A DNA stretch of 64,000 nucleotides, from positions 1,984,001 to 2,048,000 of the forward strand of contig NZ_CP180351.1 of the NCBI RefSeq assembly GCF_048006345.1, given 5' to 3'. Shown piece after piece: positions 34,506-44,109 of the stretch (its first letter is position 1; each line of letters begins with the position of its first letter). A program made the translations under genes and the position numbers. The DNA comes from Marivita sp030148515. Lineage in GTDB: Bacteria; Pseudomonadota; Alphaproteobacteria; Rhodobacterales; Rhodobacteraceae. The notes beneath the pieces are model-generated. The model did no database searches and was not told where the DNA came from. It saw only the letters and a program-made list of their open reading frames with translations.

Positions 34506-36773
34506 TCAGTCCGCGCCACGTACCGCGATGCTGGCATTGGGATCAGGGTGCAGGAAGCGCTGGATCAGCCATGCACCTGCGGTCACAGCAATGCCGATCA
34601 GGTCTGTCACCAGACCGCCTTCGATCATCAGAAGCGCTGCAGCAAGCAGACCCACGCGGATGAACCACGCCGATCGTTGACCCATGAACCAGCCTTGAAC
34701 GCTACCTGACAACAGGAACACGCCGAAGGTCGCCGTGATCCCGGCGCGGATCACCTCGAACCACGTGCCGTCCATCAGGAGGGCGCTGTTGTAGAAGAAC
34801 ATGAAGGGCACGATGAAGGCCGCGATGCCGATCTTGAACGAGGCAACCGAGGTCTGCATCGGGTTCGCACCCGAAATACCCGCCGCCGCGTAGCTGGCCA
34901 GAGCCACGGGGGGCGTGATGGCTGACAGAACCGCGAAGTAAAACACGAAGAAATGCGCGGTCAGTTGCGGAATGCCAAGCTGCACAAGCCCCGGTGCCAC
35001 AACCGACGCAGCCACCGCATAGGCCGCCGTTGTCGGCATCCCCATCCCCAGCAGGATCGCGATACACATGGCAAAGAACAGCGCCAGAAGCTGGCTTACA
35101 CCTGCAAGGTCCAGAAGCACAGCCGAGAAGCGTGCACCGACTCCGGTCAGTGAGATCACACCGACGATGATACCCGCACAGGCACAGACTGCGATGATCT
35201 GGATCGACATGATGCCCGCCAGTTCAAACGCCTTGGCAATGCCCCGCAGGGTCATCGGGAACGGGGTCAGCCAGCTGACCACGGCAGCGGCCATCGTCGC
35301 GAGCGTACCCGCACGGATCACCGAATACCCCATGAACAGCGCAGCAATCAGAATGATGATCGGGATGAACAGGTAGACCTGACGCACCATCTTGGCGAGT
35401 TTCGGCAGTTCATCCTCGCGCATGCCCCGCATGCCCAGCTTGGCCGCCTCAAAATCGACCATAAAGTAGACCGACACGAAGTAAAGGATCGCCGGGATGA
35501 TGGCCGCGATGGCGATCTCCTGATACGGAATGCCGGTAATCTCGGCCATGATGAAGGCCCCTGCCCCCATGATCGGCGGCATGATCTGCCCACCGGTCGA
35601 GGCGGCGGCTTCGACAGCACCAGCAGTCGTCGGACGGTAACCGACCTTCTTCATCAGCGGGATGGTCAGCGATCCGGTCGCCACCACGTTACCGGCAGAC
35701 GTGCCGTTGATCATACCCATCAGGCCCGAGGCGAAGATCGCAACCTTTGCCGGACCACCCCGTGCGCGACCGGCTGCGGCGAAGGCGAAGTTGACAAAGT
35801 AGTCGCCCACTTTCGACGCCTGAAGGAAGGCCGCGAAGATGATGAAGAGGATGATATAAGTCGACGACACGGCCGTAGTCGGGCCGAGGATACCGGCGTC
35901 CGAGTAGACATGGCCGAAGAACCGCTGCCAGCTATAGGCGCTTTGCACCGCGAGGATGCCGGGCAGCAGGTGCGCGACGAAAGTGTAAAGAAGGAACACG
36001 CCGGTGATGATGACCAGCGCCAGACCGGCAACGCGACGTGTCAGTTCGAGGATCATCGCGGACCCGGCAGTTGCGGCGAATGCCACACCAATCGGCACAA
36101 ACGGTGTTCCCACGGCGTTGCGGGCTGCGGTCCCGTAGATGGCCACGAGATAGGCCGCCACCGCGATCCCGCAGACGCCAAGCAGGATGTCGGACACCCG
36201 AAAGCGATCCCTTGGCGCTGTCTCGAGCCAGCCAAGGACAATGCCGCCCCCGGTTGCGATCAGCAAAGGAAATCCGAAATACCAGACCTCCTGATTGTAA
36301 ATCGGGGTTCCGGCGAATGCGGGCCATGTGGTCAGCCCACCCATCTCGGGCAGCGTGCCAGAGGCGATTGTCTGTGCGAACCAAAGGCTGGTGCCCAGAG
36401 CAAAGAGAGCCGGAATAAACAGCACATAGGCAAGCTTGCCCCAAATGCCGCCCTGCGTGTTCTCGTCCTTGTCCGAGAACAACATGGCGTTGTAGACGAC
36501 AAAGCCCAAGGCCAAGGCACCCGCGATATGCACGATCCGGAAATTCCAGGTTTCCATCGGGAATTGCGGCAAGAGCGGCACTGTGATCCCGGTATAGGCC
36601 GAAATCGAGACCCCGTTGAGCGCCGCCATATGGAACAGCGCATAGACAGCGGCAACCGCTGCCACAATCTGCATCCGCCAGCCCGTAAACAATCTCCGGT
36701 TGGCTTCGACCGGCTCTTCGTCGACGCCTTCCGCGATCACCGGCGCGTCGGCCTGTGTGGATTCCTGAACCAT
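34506..36773 (-). CDS. TRAP transporter fused permease (4TM-12TM, TAXI-associated)
   Basis: This 755-residue integral membrane protein fuses the small and large TRAP membrane subunits. N-terminal helices (MQIVAAVAAVYALFHMAALN and onward) are followed by the large-subunit core with family motifs ASKVGDYFVNFAFAAAGRAR, GMINGTSAGNVVATGSLTIP and GMGMPTTAAYAV. Such fusions pair with TAXI-type binding proteins, one of which is encoded just upstream. I start it at ATG 36773, preceded by AGGGAGGTGG, not at an earlier in-frame start. It would use the sodium gradient to drive uptake of an organic acid, perhaps a dicarboxylate or glutamate. Confidence 0.92.
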   Translation of the reverse strand: MVQESTQADAPVIAEGVDEEPVEANRRLFTGWRMQIVAAVAAVYALFHMAALNGVSISAYTGITVPLLPQFPMETWNFRIVHIAGALALGFVVYNAMLFSDKDENTQGGIWGKLAYVLFIPALFALGTSLWFAQTIASGTLPEMGGLTTWPAFAGTPIYNQEVWYFGFPLLIATGGGIVLGWLETAPRDRFRVSDILLGVCGIAVAAYLVAIYGTAARNAVGTPFVPIGVAFAATAGSAMILELTRRVAGLALVIITGVFLLYTFVAHLLPGILAVQSAYSWQRFFGHVYSDAGILGPTTAVSSTYIILFIIFAAFLQASKVGDYFVNFAFAAAGRARGGPAKVAIFASGLMGMINGTSAGNVVATGSLTIPLMKKVGYRPTTAGAVEAAASTGGQIMPPIMGAGAFIMAEITGIPYQEIAIAAIIPAILYFVSVYFMVDFEAAKLGMRGMREDELPKLAKMVRQVYLFIPIIILIAALFMGYSVIRAGTLATMAAAVVSWLTPFPMTLRGIAKAFELAGIMSIQIIAVCACAGIIVGVISLTGVGARFSAVLLDLAGVSQLLALFFAMCIAILLGMGMPTTAAYAVAASVVAPGLVQLGIPQLTAHFFVFYFAVLSAITPPVALASYAAAGISGANPMQTSVASFKIGIAAFIVPFMFFYNSALLMDGTWFEVIRAGITATFGVFLLSGSVQGWFMGQRSAWFIRVGLLAAALLMIEGGLVTDLIGIAVTAGAWLIQRFLHPDPNASIAVRGAD

Positions 36774-36876
36774 TGCCACCTCCCTGGCAAAGCCGCCTTG
36801 GCTGCTTGCGTCGGCGCTTCGTGTCATGTGTGAGAAAAGGCATCCATCTTGGCGCAGCCTCTGGCGCGCGGGATGC

Positions 36877-36910
36877 AAAAAAGCGGCGGCGCGACGTCTG
36901 TCGCGCCGCC
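36877..36910 (-). terminator. Rho-independent terminator/attenuator between TAXI binding protein and permease
   Basis: GGCGGCGCGAC (36885-36895) pairs with GTCGCGCCGCC (36900-36910) with a 4-nt loop. On the minus strand the stem is followed by GCTTTTTTGC, a run of six T (36877-36882). It lies 10 nt after the binding-protein stop, so most transcripts should end before the permease, giving more binding protein. Confidence 0.85.
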
Positions 36911-36920
36911 GGAAGTCAGA

Positions 36921-37910
36921 TTACATGCCGTGGATCATGCTGTCGGGAATGTCAGCGCCCGCGTTGTCCTTGAACCACTGGGCTGCACCGGGATGCCACT
37001 TCATGACAGTGTTCTTGTCCCAATGCTCGGGCAGCGTGGCGGTGGCCGCGCGGTGAATGTTCACCATCCGCGCGTTGTCGGACATGACAACGTCAACAGC
37101 CGCGTTGACAAAGCTTGCCGGCAGGTCGCAATTCGCAATTGCAAAGTTCCACATAGACACCGACCGCGCAGGTGCGGTCAGCGTCGTATAGGCATCGGCC
37201 GAGATCTCGAACGCGGAGACCGGGAAGGCGGCGACGATCTTGGCCTGCTCTTCTTCGGTGAACTCGATGATGTTCACGTCGGTCTGCACTTCAAGCTGCG
37301 ACACGGCAGGAACCGGAACGCCTGCGGCAAACGCGATCACGTCCAGCAGACCGTCCTGAAGCTGACCACCAAGATCGGACCAGCCGCCGTTGCGACGCTC
37401 GAAGTTGACGCCCAGCTCTTCCATCATCCGCGGGAAGTACGTGTCGGATGTCGAGCCAGCCGGACCAAAACCGATCCGGGCACCTGCCGGGATCTCGGAG
37501 ATCGACGTGATGCCGGACGAGGACAGCGCGGTCACCGAGAACGGTGTCTCATACATCGGGAACATGGCGCAGGCATTAGTCATCTGCAGACCCGGTGCGA
37601 TCGGGTTTGTTCCTGCCAGCGATTCCGCTGCCGGGCCCATTGTGGTCATGCCGAACTGCGCGTCACCTGTGTGAACCAGCGCCATGTTCTGCATCGGTCC
37701 ACCGGTGACTTCGGCACCGCCGGACACGCCCAGCTCTTCTGCAACAAGGTTTGCCCAGCCCGAGCCATAGGCAAAGAAGGTGCCGCCCTGCGATGCTGTG
37801 CCCACGGTAAAGCTTTCCGGCCAGCCGGTGCGGTCGACATGGCTTTCGGCGAATGCCTGACCCGTGATGGCACAGGTGACGGCAAAGGTGAGTGCTGTGA
37901 TCTTCTGCAT
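36921..37910 (-). CDS. TAXI-family TRAP solute-binding protein
   Basis: This 329-residue protein has a signal peptide (MQKITALTFAVTCAITGQAF, cleavage near AES) and the TAXI-family opening in the mature part, WPESFTVGTASQGGTFFAYG. It retains QMTNACAMFPMYETPFSVTA and a long C-terminal helix region. The ATG at 37910 is preceded by GGGAGGAACC. It should bind an organic acid for the fused permease downstream. The DctB/DctD-like pair upstream suggests sigma-54 control. Confidence 0.92.
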   Translation of the reverse strand: MQKITALTFAVTCAITGQAFAESHVDRTGWPESFTVGTASQGGTFFAYGSGWANLVAEELGVSGGAEVTGGPMQNMALVHTGDAQFGMTTMGPAAESLAGTNPIAPGLQMTNACAMFPMYETPFSVTALSSSGITSISEIPAGARIGFGPAGSTSDTYFPRMMEELGVNFERRNGGWSDLGGQLQDGLLDVIAFAAGVPVPAVSQLEVQTDVNIIEFTEEEQAKIVAAFPVSAFEISADAYTTLTAPARSVSMWNFAIANCDLPASFVNAAVDVVMSDNARMVNIHRAATATLPEHWDKNTVMKWHPGAAQWFKDNAGADIPDSMIHGM

Positions 37911-37970
37911 TGGTTCCTCCCAAACGCATACAATGAATGTAACACCCGGCCTGTGTCTCCTCGCCGGGTT

Positions 37971-37985
37971 GCCGCTCAGGAACCA
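37971..37985 (-). promoter_or_regulatory. Weak sigma-54-like promoter match upstream of the TAXI gene
   Basis: On the minus strand TGG-N11-GC is present about 61-75 bp before the TAXI start, with correct GG/GC spacing of 10 nt. Other consensus positions do not match well. It is noted because the adjacent regulator is of the sigma-54 activator class, but it could be chance. Confidence 0.25.
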
Positions 37986-38137
37986 TGTCACCCTGCACGT
38001 CGCATAGCGCCGTTACCGCGAACATTTTTTAAAGAACGCGGTTTTTTCCCGCCAATGGGTGGAAAGGGGTACAAACCGCCATTTTCGTGGGTCGCCTTCG
38101 ACACATCGCCAAGGTTGCGTGGCAGCACGGCCGACGA

Positions 38138-39481
38138 TCAGCTCTCTGGCTCGATGAACGACTCACGCTCCAAGCCGTATCGCTGCATCTTCTCGTAGAG
38201 CGTCTTGCGCGAGATTCCCAAGGCTTCGTAGGTCTCTTTCAGCCTGCCCGCATTGGCCGCAAGACTGGCGGCGATCAGTGCCCGCTCATGTTCTGCAACA
38301 CGCTCGATCAATGTTCCCGCGACCGGTGGAGTCTGATCCGCACCGTCCGGCAGGCCGAGGACATAGCGTTCTGCCGCATTGCGCAGCTCACGTGCATTGC
38401 CCGGCCAGTCCCGCGCGGCAATCGCATCCAGAACCGCACCCGGCACCTGCGGTACGGGCTGCTCATAGCGGTCGGCCATTTGCGCCACGAAGGTCAGAAA
38501 GAGCATGGGGATGTCTTGTCGACGCGCCGCCAAAGTCGGCATCCGGATGGTCACGACATTCAGTCGATACAGCAAATCGCTGCGAAATGTGCCTTGGGCC
38601 GCAGCTGCTTCAAGATCGGATTTCGACGCCGCGATGAAGCGGACATCCAGATCAATCCGGTCATGTGATCCCAGACGGCTGATCGACCGCGTTTCGACGG
38701 CATGCAAAAGCTTGGCCTGCAACGCCAGAGGCAGGCTGTCGATTTCGTCAAGAAACACCGTGCCGCGCCGTGCATGTTCGAATTTTCCGGACCGCGCCCG
38801 CGTTGCCCCCGCAAAAGCCCCCGCCTCATGGCCGAACAATTCGCTTTCGATCATGTCAGCGGGGAGCGCGGCACAGTTGATCGCCACAAAAGGGCGGTCC
38901 GCCCGTTTGCTGGCCGCGTGAAGGGCCTGAGCGGCAAGCCCTTTCCCGGTGCCCGTCCCGCCAACGATCAGGACATCGGCATCGCTCACGGCAACTGTGC
39001 GGATCTGGCGACGGACGGTCTCCATTTCGGGGCTGAAACCGCGCAGACCGTCCTTGATCCCGATCAGAGGGGCCATGTCCGTGCGCAGCCTGCGGTTTTC
39101 AATGGTCAGTCGGCGCATGTCCAAAGCGCGCCGCACCGCCTCGACCAGCCGTTCGGGCGCATAGGGCTTTTCGATAAAGTCATATGCCCCCTCGCGCATC
39201 ATGGCCACGGCGAGATCAAGATCACCATGTCCGGTGACGAGGATCACCGGGAACTCCGGGTCTATTTGCAAGGCGGCGCGCAAAAGCTCGGTTCCGTCCA
39301 TTCCGGGCATACGGATGTCGGTGACAAGGATGCCCGGAAAGTCGGGACCGATCACCGGCAGCGCCGAAGCCGCACGGTCAAAGCACCGGCACTCCAGATC
39401 AGCCAGCTCAAGTGTCTGCTGCGCTGCAATCCGCAGCGGTTCCTCATCATCGACGAACAGAACTGGCGCAGGTCCAGTCAT
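38138..39481 (-). CDS. DctD-like sigma-54-type response regulator with GAFAGA variant
   Basis: This 447-residue regulator has a receiver domain (VDDEEPLRIA, phospho-Asp55 in VTDIRMPGMDG), an AAA+ domain with Walker A GGTGTGKG and Walker B GTVFLDEIDSLPLAL, and a Fis-type helix-turn-helix at the C-terminus (LKETYEALGISRKTLYEKMQ). The sigma-54-contacting loop reads GAFAGATRARSG in place of GAFTGA, a change also known among some DctD homologues. It overlaps the kinase stop by 4 bp. By position it should control the TAXI/TRAP genes just downstream. Confidence 0.9.
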   Translation of the reverse strand: MTGPAPVLFVDDEEPLRIAAQQTLELADLECRCFDRAASALPVIGPDFPGILVTDIRMPGMDGTELLRAALQIDPEFPVILVTGHGDLDLAVAMMREGAYDFIEKPYAPERLVEAVRRALDMRRLTIENRRLRTDMAPLIGIKDGLRGFSPEMETVRRQIRTVAVSDADVLIVGGTGTGKGLAAQALHAASKRADRPFVAINCAALPADMIESELFGHEAGAFAGATRARSGKFEHARRGTVFLDEIDSLPLALQAKLLHAVETRSISRLGSHDRIDLDVRFIAASKSDLEAAAAQGTFRSDLLYRLNVVTIRMPTLAARRQDIPMLFLTFVAQMADRYEQPVPQVPGAVLDAIAARDWPGNARELRNAAERYVLGLPDGADQTPPVAGTLIERVAEHERALIAASLAANAGRLKETYEALGISRKTLYEKMQRYGLERESFIEPES

Positions 39482-41346
39482 TCAGCAGCCGCCAATGACG
39501 GGGCTTCGGCCAGTTTCAGTGTCACACTGAACACCGCACCCCCCTCAGGATGATTGCGACCCTCAAGCGTGCCGCCGAAATCGCGCACGATGTTGTAGGA
39601 AATCGAAAGGCCCAGCCCCATGCCCTTGCCCGGCTCCTTGGTGGTGAAGAACGGATCGAACAGCTGTGCGATCTCAGCGTCGGTCATGCCGGTCCCCCGA
39701 TCCCGAACGCGCACATGGACATGACCACCGTCGCGGTCCAACACCAGATCGACGACGGGATCAGGCACATCGCTCATCGCATCGACCGCATTGCTGAGCA
39801 GGTTGACGAAGACCTGTTGCAACCGCACCTGTCCACCCTGAACCCATATTTCGCCGTCGATCTCATCACGGCTCACCCGGCAGCCCGAGGCGCGCATCTT
39901 GGGTTCAACAATGACAAGCGCTGTGTCCAGCGCACGATTGAGCAGCACCGGTTCGGTCTTTTCGCCGGGGCGTCGGGCAAAATTCCGAAGATGGGTCGAG
40001 ATTGCGGCCAGTCGGTCGACCATGTCGTCGATCAAGCCGACGTTCTGGCGCACCTTGTCCGGTTCACCCCGATCCAGATAAGCCCCAGCGTTGCGGGCAA
40101 AGGATTTCACTGCCGCAAGCGGTTGGTTGAATTCGTGGCTGAGCGCGGCGGCCATCTGGCCCAGCGCGGCGAGCTTGCCCGCCTGGATCAATTCGGTCTG
40201 GGTCTGGCGCAGCAGGGTCTCTGCCGCGCGGCGTTCTTCGACCTCCTGTGTGATTAGGCGGTTCGCCGTTTCAAGCTCTGCCGTGCGCTGCGTCACCCGA
40301 AGTTCCAGTTCTTCCTGCATCGACAGCGCAGCCGCGATGCGTTCCTGCATCTGGATGCGGCGCTGGATGACCACAGTGGCGATCAGTCCGACCAGCAAGA
40401 GCAGCAACGCAGAGACCGCAGCTGTCCCGATGGCGCGGGTCCACGCCTGCTCGCTCGGTGTGAGAAGCGACACCTCCCAGCCGGCTTCGGGGATCATCTG
40501 GCTTTGCACGATGAACCGCTCGACCGGACCCGTGTCATTGGTAATGGTGACCTGACGGAACGTGTCGTCGAACGGCTCTTGCTCGGTCTGCAACGGCACA
40601 AGCCGATCCATCGGGTATTTCTTGGTGTCTTCGATCGCCGCACGGGCTTCGGGGCTGAGCGGTCCCAGCGACCGAAAATGCCATTCCGGACGGCTGGCCA
40701 TGAAGATCACCCCGGCATCGTCCAGCACAACAATCTCGTTTGCCCCGTCGCGCCAAGCATCCTCGAACGCATCAACGGTAAATTTCACAGCCAGCACGCC
40801 AATGATTTCGGATCCGTCGCGGACTGCATCTGCAAAGAAATAGCCACGCTCGCCTGACGTGGTTCCAAGAGCGAAGAACCGCCCCCGCTCGCCAGCAAGC
40901 GCCCCTGTGAAATAGGGACGGTAGGCAAAGTTCCGGCCAACGAAGGACAGCGCTTTCCAGTGGTTGCTGGCGGCAATGGTCAGACCGGTCGGGTCGATCA
41001 GGAAAATGTCGGACAGACCCACCTCTTCTGCAGTCAGGTGAAGTTCGTCGTTCACCCGATCAATCAAGGCGGTGTCCGAAGGATCGCGCAGCGCGCGCGC
41101 AAGGTCAGGGCGCTCTGCGATCAGACCCGGCAATGCCTCGAAACGGCGCAGGGATCCGGTCAGGCCCTCGACCGCAAGCGTCAGGGTCGATGCCTCGCGC
41201 TTGCCCAATTGGCCTAGATAGATGCGTTCCAGCCCAGGCAACAACAGAACAAGCGTCGCCAAAAGCACAGCCAGCCCGCCCAGGATCAGGCCAAGCGCCC
41301 AGTGCCGTGTGCTGCCACGGTGTTTGATGTCTGCAGAACGCGTCAT
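39478..41346 (-). CDS. DctB-like sensor histidine kinase
   Basis: This 622-residue kinase has an N-terminal membrane helix (LGLILGGLAVLLATLVLLL), a periplasmic sensor domain of about 250 residues (dCache-like, with LTAEEVGLSDIFLIDPTG), a second helix (AAVSALLLLLVGLIATVVI), then a coiled coil, a phosphoacceptor histidine near 404 in LSHEFNQPLAAVKSF, and a GMGLGLSISYNIVRDFGG ATP-binding box. This is the DctB plan for C4-dicarboxylates. The start at ATG 41346 is preferred since it places the membrane helix correctly. The ligand is probably whatever the TAXI transporter carries. Confidence 0.9.
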   Translation of the reverse strand: MTRSADIKHRGSTRHWALGLILGGLAVLLATLVLLLPGLERIYLGQLGKREASTLTLAVEGLTGSLRRFEALPGLIAERPDLARALRDPSDTALIDRVNDELHLTAEEVGLSDIFLIDPTGLTIAASNHWKALSFVGRNFAYRPYFTGALAGERGRFFALGTTSGERGYFFADAVRDGSEIIGVLAVKFTVDAFEDAWRDGANEIVVLDDAGVIFMASRPEWHFRSLGPLSPEARAAIEDTKKYPMDRLVPLQTEQEPFDDTFRQVTITNDTGPVERFIVQSQMIPEAGWEVSLLTPSEQAWTRAIGTAAVSALLLLLVGLIATVVIQRRIQMQERIAAALSMQEELELRVTQRTAELETANRLITQEVEERRAAETLLRQTQTELIQAGKLAALGQMAAALSHEFNQPLAAVKSFARNAGAYLDRGEPDKVRQNVGLIDDMVDRLAAISTHLRNFARRPGEKTEPVLLNRALDTALVIVEPKMRASGCRVSRDEIDGEIWVQGGQVRLQQVFVNLLSNAVDAMSDVPDPVVDLVLDRDGGHVHVRVRDRGTGMTDAEIAQLFDPFFTTKEPGKGMGLGLSISYNIVRDFGGTLEGRNHPEGGAVFSVTLKLAEAPSLAAAE

Positions 41347-41404
41347 GGCGCGAAGATGCGTCCATTTGCAGGCCGAGACAAGCCGCTCGCGCGGTCCGGT
41401 AGGC

Positions 41405-41419
41405 CCAGCGGCGCGCTGG
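41405..41419 (-). other. Short hairpin directly after the uxaA stop
   Basis: CCAGCG-GCG-CGCTGG lies immediately downstream of uxaA on the minus strand, between uxaA and the kinase gene. No T-run follows, so it may only weakly end the uronate transcript. Confidence 0.35.
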
Positions 41420-41420
41420 T

Positions 41421-42944
41421 CTACATCACCGCCCCGATTTGCCACGGGACAAATTCGTGATCGCCAAGGCCAAGGGTTTCGGATTTCGTGGCCTGACCCG
41501 ATGCCGTGGCGCGGATTAGGTCGAAAATCTCGTGCCCCTTCTCGGCGATGGTCACACCTTGGGACAGGATATCGCCGGTGTTGAGGTCCATGTCGTCGGG
41601 CATCTGTGCGAAAAGCTGGTCCGATGTGGCCAGCTTTATTGTCGGTGCGGGCTTCGACCCAAAGGCCGATCCGCGCCCAGTGGTAAAGACCACGATCTGC
41701 GCGCCACCTGCGATCTGGCCGGTGACCGACACCGGATCATAGCCGGGTGTATCCATGAACACGAGACCCGGCACATCGACGTGTTCGGCATAGTCGTAGA
41801 CTGCGGTCAAAGGGGTGGACCCGCCCTTGGCCGCAGCGCCCAGCGATTTTTCGAGGATGGTGGTGATCCCGCCCTGCTTGTTGCCGGGGCTCGGGTTGTT
41901 GTCGAGCGATCCGCCATTCAGCGCTGTGTACTGTTCCCACCATTTGATCTGACCGATCAGCTTTTGCACCACCGCGTCAGAAGCGGCGCGGCGCAGCAGC
42001 AGTTGCTCGGCGCCATAAATCTCGGGCGTTTCCGACAGGATCGCAGTGCCACCCTGCCCAACCAGCAAGTCACTCGCCACCCCAAGCGCCGGGTTTGCGG
42101 TGATTCCGGAAAACCCGTCCGACCCACCGCATTGCAACGCCACCCGAAGCGCCGACATCGGCTGCGGGCTGCGCGATATGCGGTCCACTTCAGGCAGCAG
42201 CCCAACCACATGATCCTTGATCGCATCAATCGTGGCGCGCGTGCCGCCGGTGTCCTGAATGGTCAGCCCGTGGAAATGCGCCGTGCTCTCGGCCCCGAAA
42301 TGCGATTGCATCCGCGCGATCTGCATCACTTCGCAGCCCAAGCCCACAAACACCGCTGCACCCACATTCGGATGGGTGGCATGGCCCCAGAGCACGCGGT
42401 CAAGAATCTCGAATCCCGGTCCGCTGCCTGCCATGCCGCAGCCCGTGCCATGCGCCAGCGCGACAATGCCGTCGATATCGGGATAGGCGTCGAGCACACC
42501 GCTCGCCTCGATCTCGGTCGCGGCGCGGCGGATCACCGTGGCGGAACAGTTCACCGTCGCGAGAAGCGCGATGTAATTGCGTGTGCCCACCCGTCCGTCA
42601 GGGCGCAAAAAGCCTTGGAACGTCAGAGGCTCGCTTTGAGGAATTGCCGCCTGTGCCGCCGCCAGATCGGCCCCGATGGCGTAAGATTGCTCGGGGTTTT
42701 CGAAGATGCAGTTGGACGTATGAACGTGATCCCCGGCGGCAATGGCGCGGGTCGCCTTGCCGATGAACTGGCCGAACTTGAGGATCGGCGCACCTGCTGG
42801 GATGGCCATGCGAGCAATCTTGTGCCCGGCGGACAGCGGTTTTTCCAAAGGCGTACCAAGCCCCAGAGGGTCCTCGCCCGCCTGCGCCCGTGCCGTCAGG
42901 ACCGCCACATTGTCAGAAGGATGAAGCACCAGCGGTTCAGACAT
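41421..42944 (-). CDS. uxaA: Altronate dehydratase (UxaA)
   Basis: This 507-residue protein is a full-length UxaA. It has an N-terminal SAF-like domain with ITAGDHVHTSNC-like sequence (AIAAGDHVHTSNCIFE), the GRVGTRNYIAL segment, GTGCGM, and CGGSDGFSGITANPALG in the C-terminal part. It dehydrates D-altronate to 2-dehydro-3-deoxygluconate (KDG). It overlaps uxuA by 8 bp and closes the operon. The presence of UxaA but not of UxaB means altronate must come from another reductase, possibly UxuB of this operon. Confidence 0.93.
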   Translation of the reverse strand: MSEPLVLHPSDNVAVLTARAQAGEDPLGLGTPLEKPLSAGHKIARMAIPAGAPILKFGQFIGKATRAIAAGDHVHTSNCIFENPEQSYAIGADLAAAQAAIPQSEPLTFQGFLRPDGRVGTRNYIALLATVNCSATVIRRAATEIEASGVLDAYPDIDGIVALAHGTGCGMAGSGPGFEILDRVLWGHATHPNVGAAVFVGLGCEVMQIARMQSHFGAESTAHFHGLTIQDTGGTRATIDAIKDHVVGLLPEVDRISRSPQPMSALRVALQCGGSDGFSGITANPALGVASDLLVGQGGTAILSETPEIYGAEQLLLRRAASDAVVQKLIGQIKWWEQYTALNGGSLDNNPSPGNKQGGITTILEKSLGAAAKGGSTPLTAVYDYAEHVDVPGLVFMDTPGYDPVSVTGQIAGGAQIVVFTTGRGSAFGSKPAPTIKLATSDQLFAQMPDDMDLNTGDILSQGVTIAEKGHEIFDLIRATASGQATKSETLGLGDHEFVPWQIGAVM

Positions 42945-44109
42945 GACCAATCCCCCGGATCACACCGCGCAATTCCGCAAGCCCGCGCAAACGCCCGATC
43001 AGCGGATAGCCGGGCACAAAATCCCGGTCATGGTCGCTCAACATATGATGGCCATGGTCAGGTCGGAACGGGATGACGTGATCCGCGCGCCCCTCGGCCC
43101 TCCGCCGCGCCTCTTCGCGCAGCAGCACCCGAAGCAACATCACCATATCCGTATCGCCGTCCAGATGCGCCGCTTCCTCGAAAGACCCATCCGCCTCTTT
43201 GCGCACGTTGCGCAGATGCGCAAAATGGATGCGGTCGGCCACTCGCGCGGCAATTGCGGGCACATCATTCCCCGGATGCGCGCCAAGCGAGCCGGAACAG
43301 AGCGTCACGCCACTGGCCGGGCTGTCCTGCGTCGCCAGCACCCATTCCAGATCGTCGCCCGTCGACACGATGCGCGGCAGGCCAAGAATATCACGCGGCG
43401 GATCGTCGGGATGGACACAAAGCCGGATGCCAAGGTCTTCGGCGGTCGGGACAACCTCAGCCAGGAACCGAGCGTAGTTCGCGCGCAAAGCGTCCCGGTC
43501 GATCCCGTCATAAGTGGCCAGCGCTATGCGCAGTCCCGGAATGTCGTAGCGGTCGAACGCCCCCGGCATTCCTGCCATGATCGACCTGAGCAGTTTGTCC
43601 CGCTCCGCCTCGCTGGCCTGCTGATACCACGCAGCGGCCCGCACGCGCACTTCGTCACTGTAATCGTCCTCGGCGGCCTGCCGCCCGAGCATGTGGATCT
43701 CGAATGCCGCCATATGGGTCGCCTCGAACCGGAGACAGGTGGCACCTCCGGCAACCGGGGCCGCCAGATCGGTGCGAGTCCAGTCCAAGAGCGGCATGAA
43801 GTTGTAGCAGATCGTGCGCACGCCTTCTTCCGCCAGATGGGCCATCGACTGGCGGTAATTCGCGAAAAGCGCGGACAAGTCGCCCTCGCCTTTCTTGATC
43901 CGCTCGTGCACCGGCAGGCTTTCCACGACGGACCAGACGAACCCCGCCTCTTCGATCGCGCGCTTGCGGTCCGCGATGGCCACACGCGGCCAGACCTCAC
44001 CATAGGGGATGGCATGCAGGGCGCTGACGATACCGGTAGCCCCCGTCTGCAACACCTCAGGCAACGTGATCGGATCGAATTCACCGTACCAGCGCCAGGT
44101 TTCGATCAT
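42937..44109 (-). CDS. uxuA: Mannonate dehydratase (UxuA)
   Basis: This 390-residue xylose-isomerase-like TIM barrel matches UxuA, with YNFMPLLDWTRTDLA, LCVHPDDPPRDILGLPRIVS and a C-terminal HMLSDHDRDFVPGYPLIGR. It dehydrates D-mannonate to KDG. The start at 44109 (MIETWRWYG) follows overlap with the uxuB stop (ATGA). It acts after UxuB on the glucuronate branch. Confidence 0.95.
   Translation of the reverse strand: MIETWRWYGEFDPITLPEVLQTGATGIVSALHAIPYGEVWPRVAIADRKRAIEEAGFVWSVVESLPVHERIKKGEGDLSALFANYRQSMAHLAEEGVRTICYNFMPLLDWTRTDLAAPVAGGATCLRFEATHMAAFEIHMLGRQAAEDDYSDEVRVRAAAWYQQASEAERDKLLRSIMAGMPGAFDRYDIPGLRIALATYDGIDRDALRANYARFLAEVVPTAEDLGIRLCVHPDDPPRDILGLPRIVSTGDDLEWVLATQDSPASGVTLCSGSLGAHPGNDVPAIAARVADRIHFAHLRNVRKEADGSFEEAAHLDGDTDMVMLLRVLLREEARRRAEGRADHVIPFRPDHGHHMLSDHDRDFVPGYPLIGRLRGLAELRGVIRGIGHV

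Noticed and set aside
34506..36878. Start of the TRAP permease further upstream
   Set aside because: The upstream extension has no good ribosome-binding site, whereas ATG 36773 is preceded by AGGGAGGTGG.
37911..38137. AT-rich patch with CCGCG...CGCGG and T-runs as a terminator after the DctD gene
   Set aside because: Only 5 bp can pair and the loop is 16 nt; it may belong to the TAXI promoter region, but I cannot assign it.
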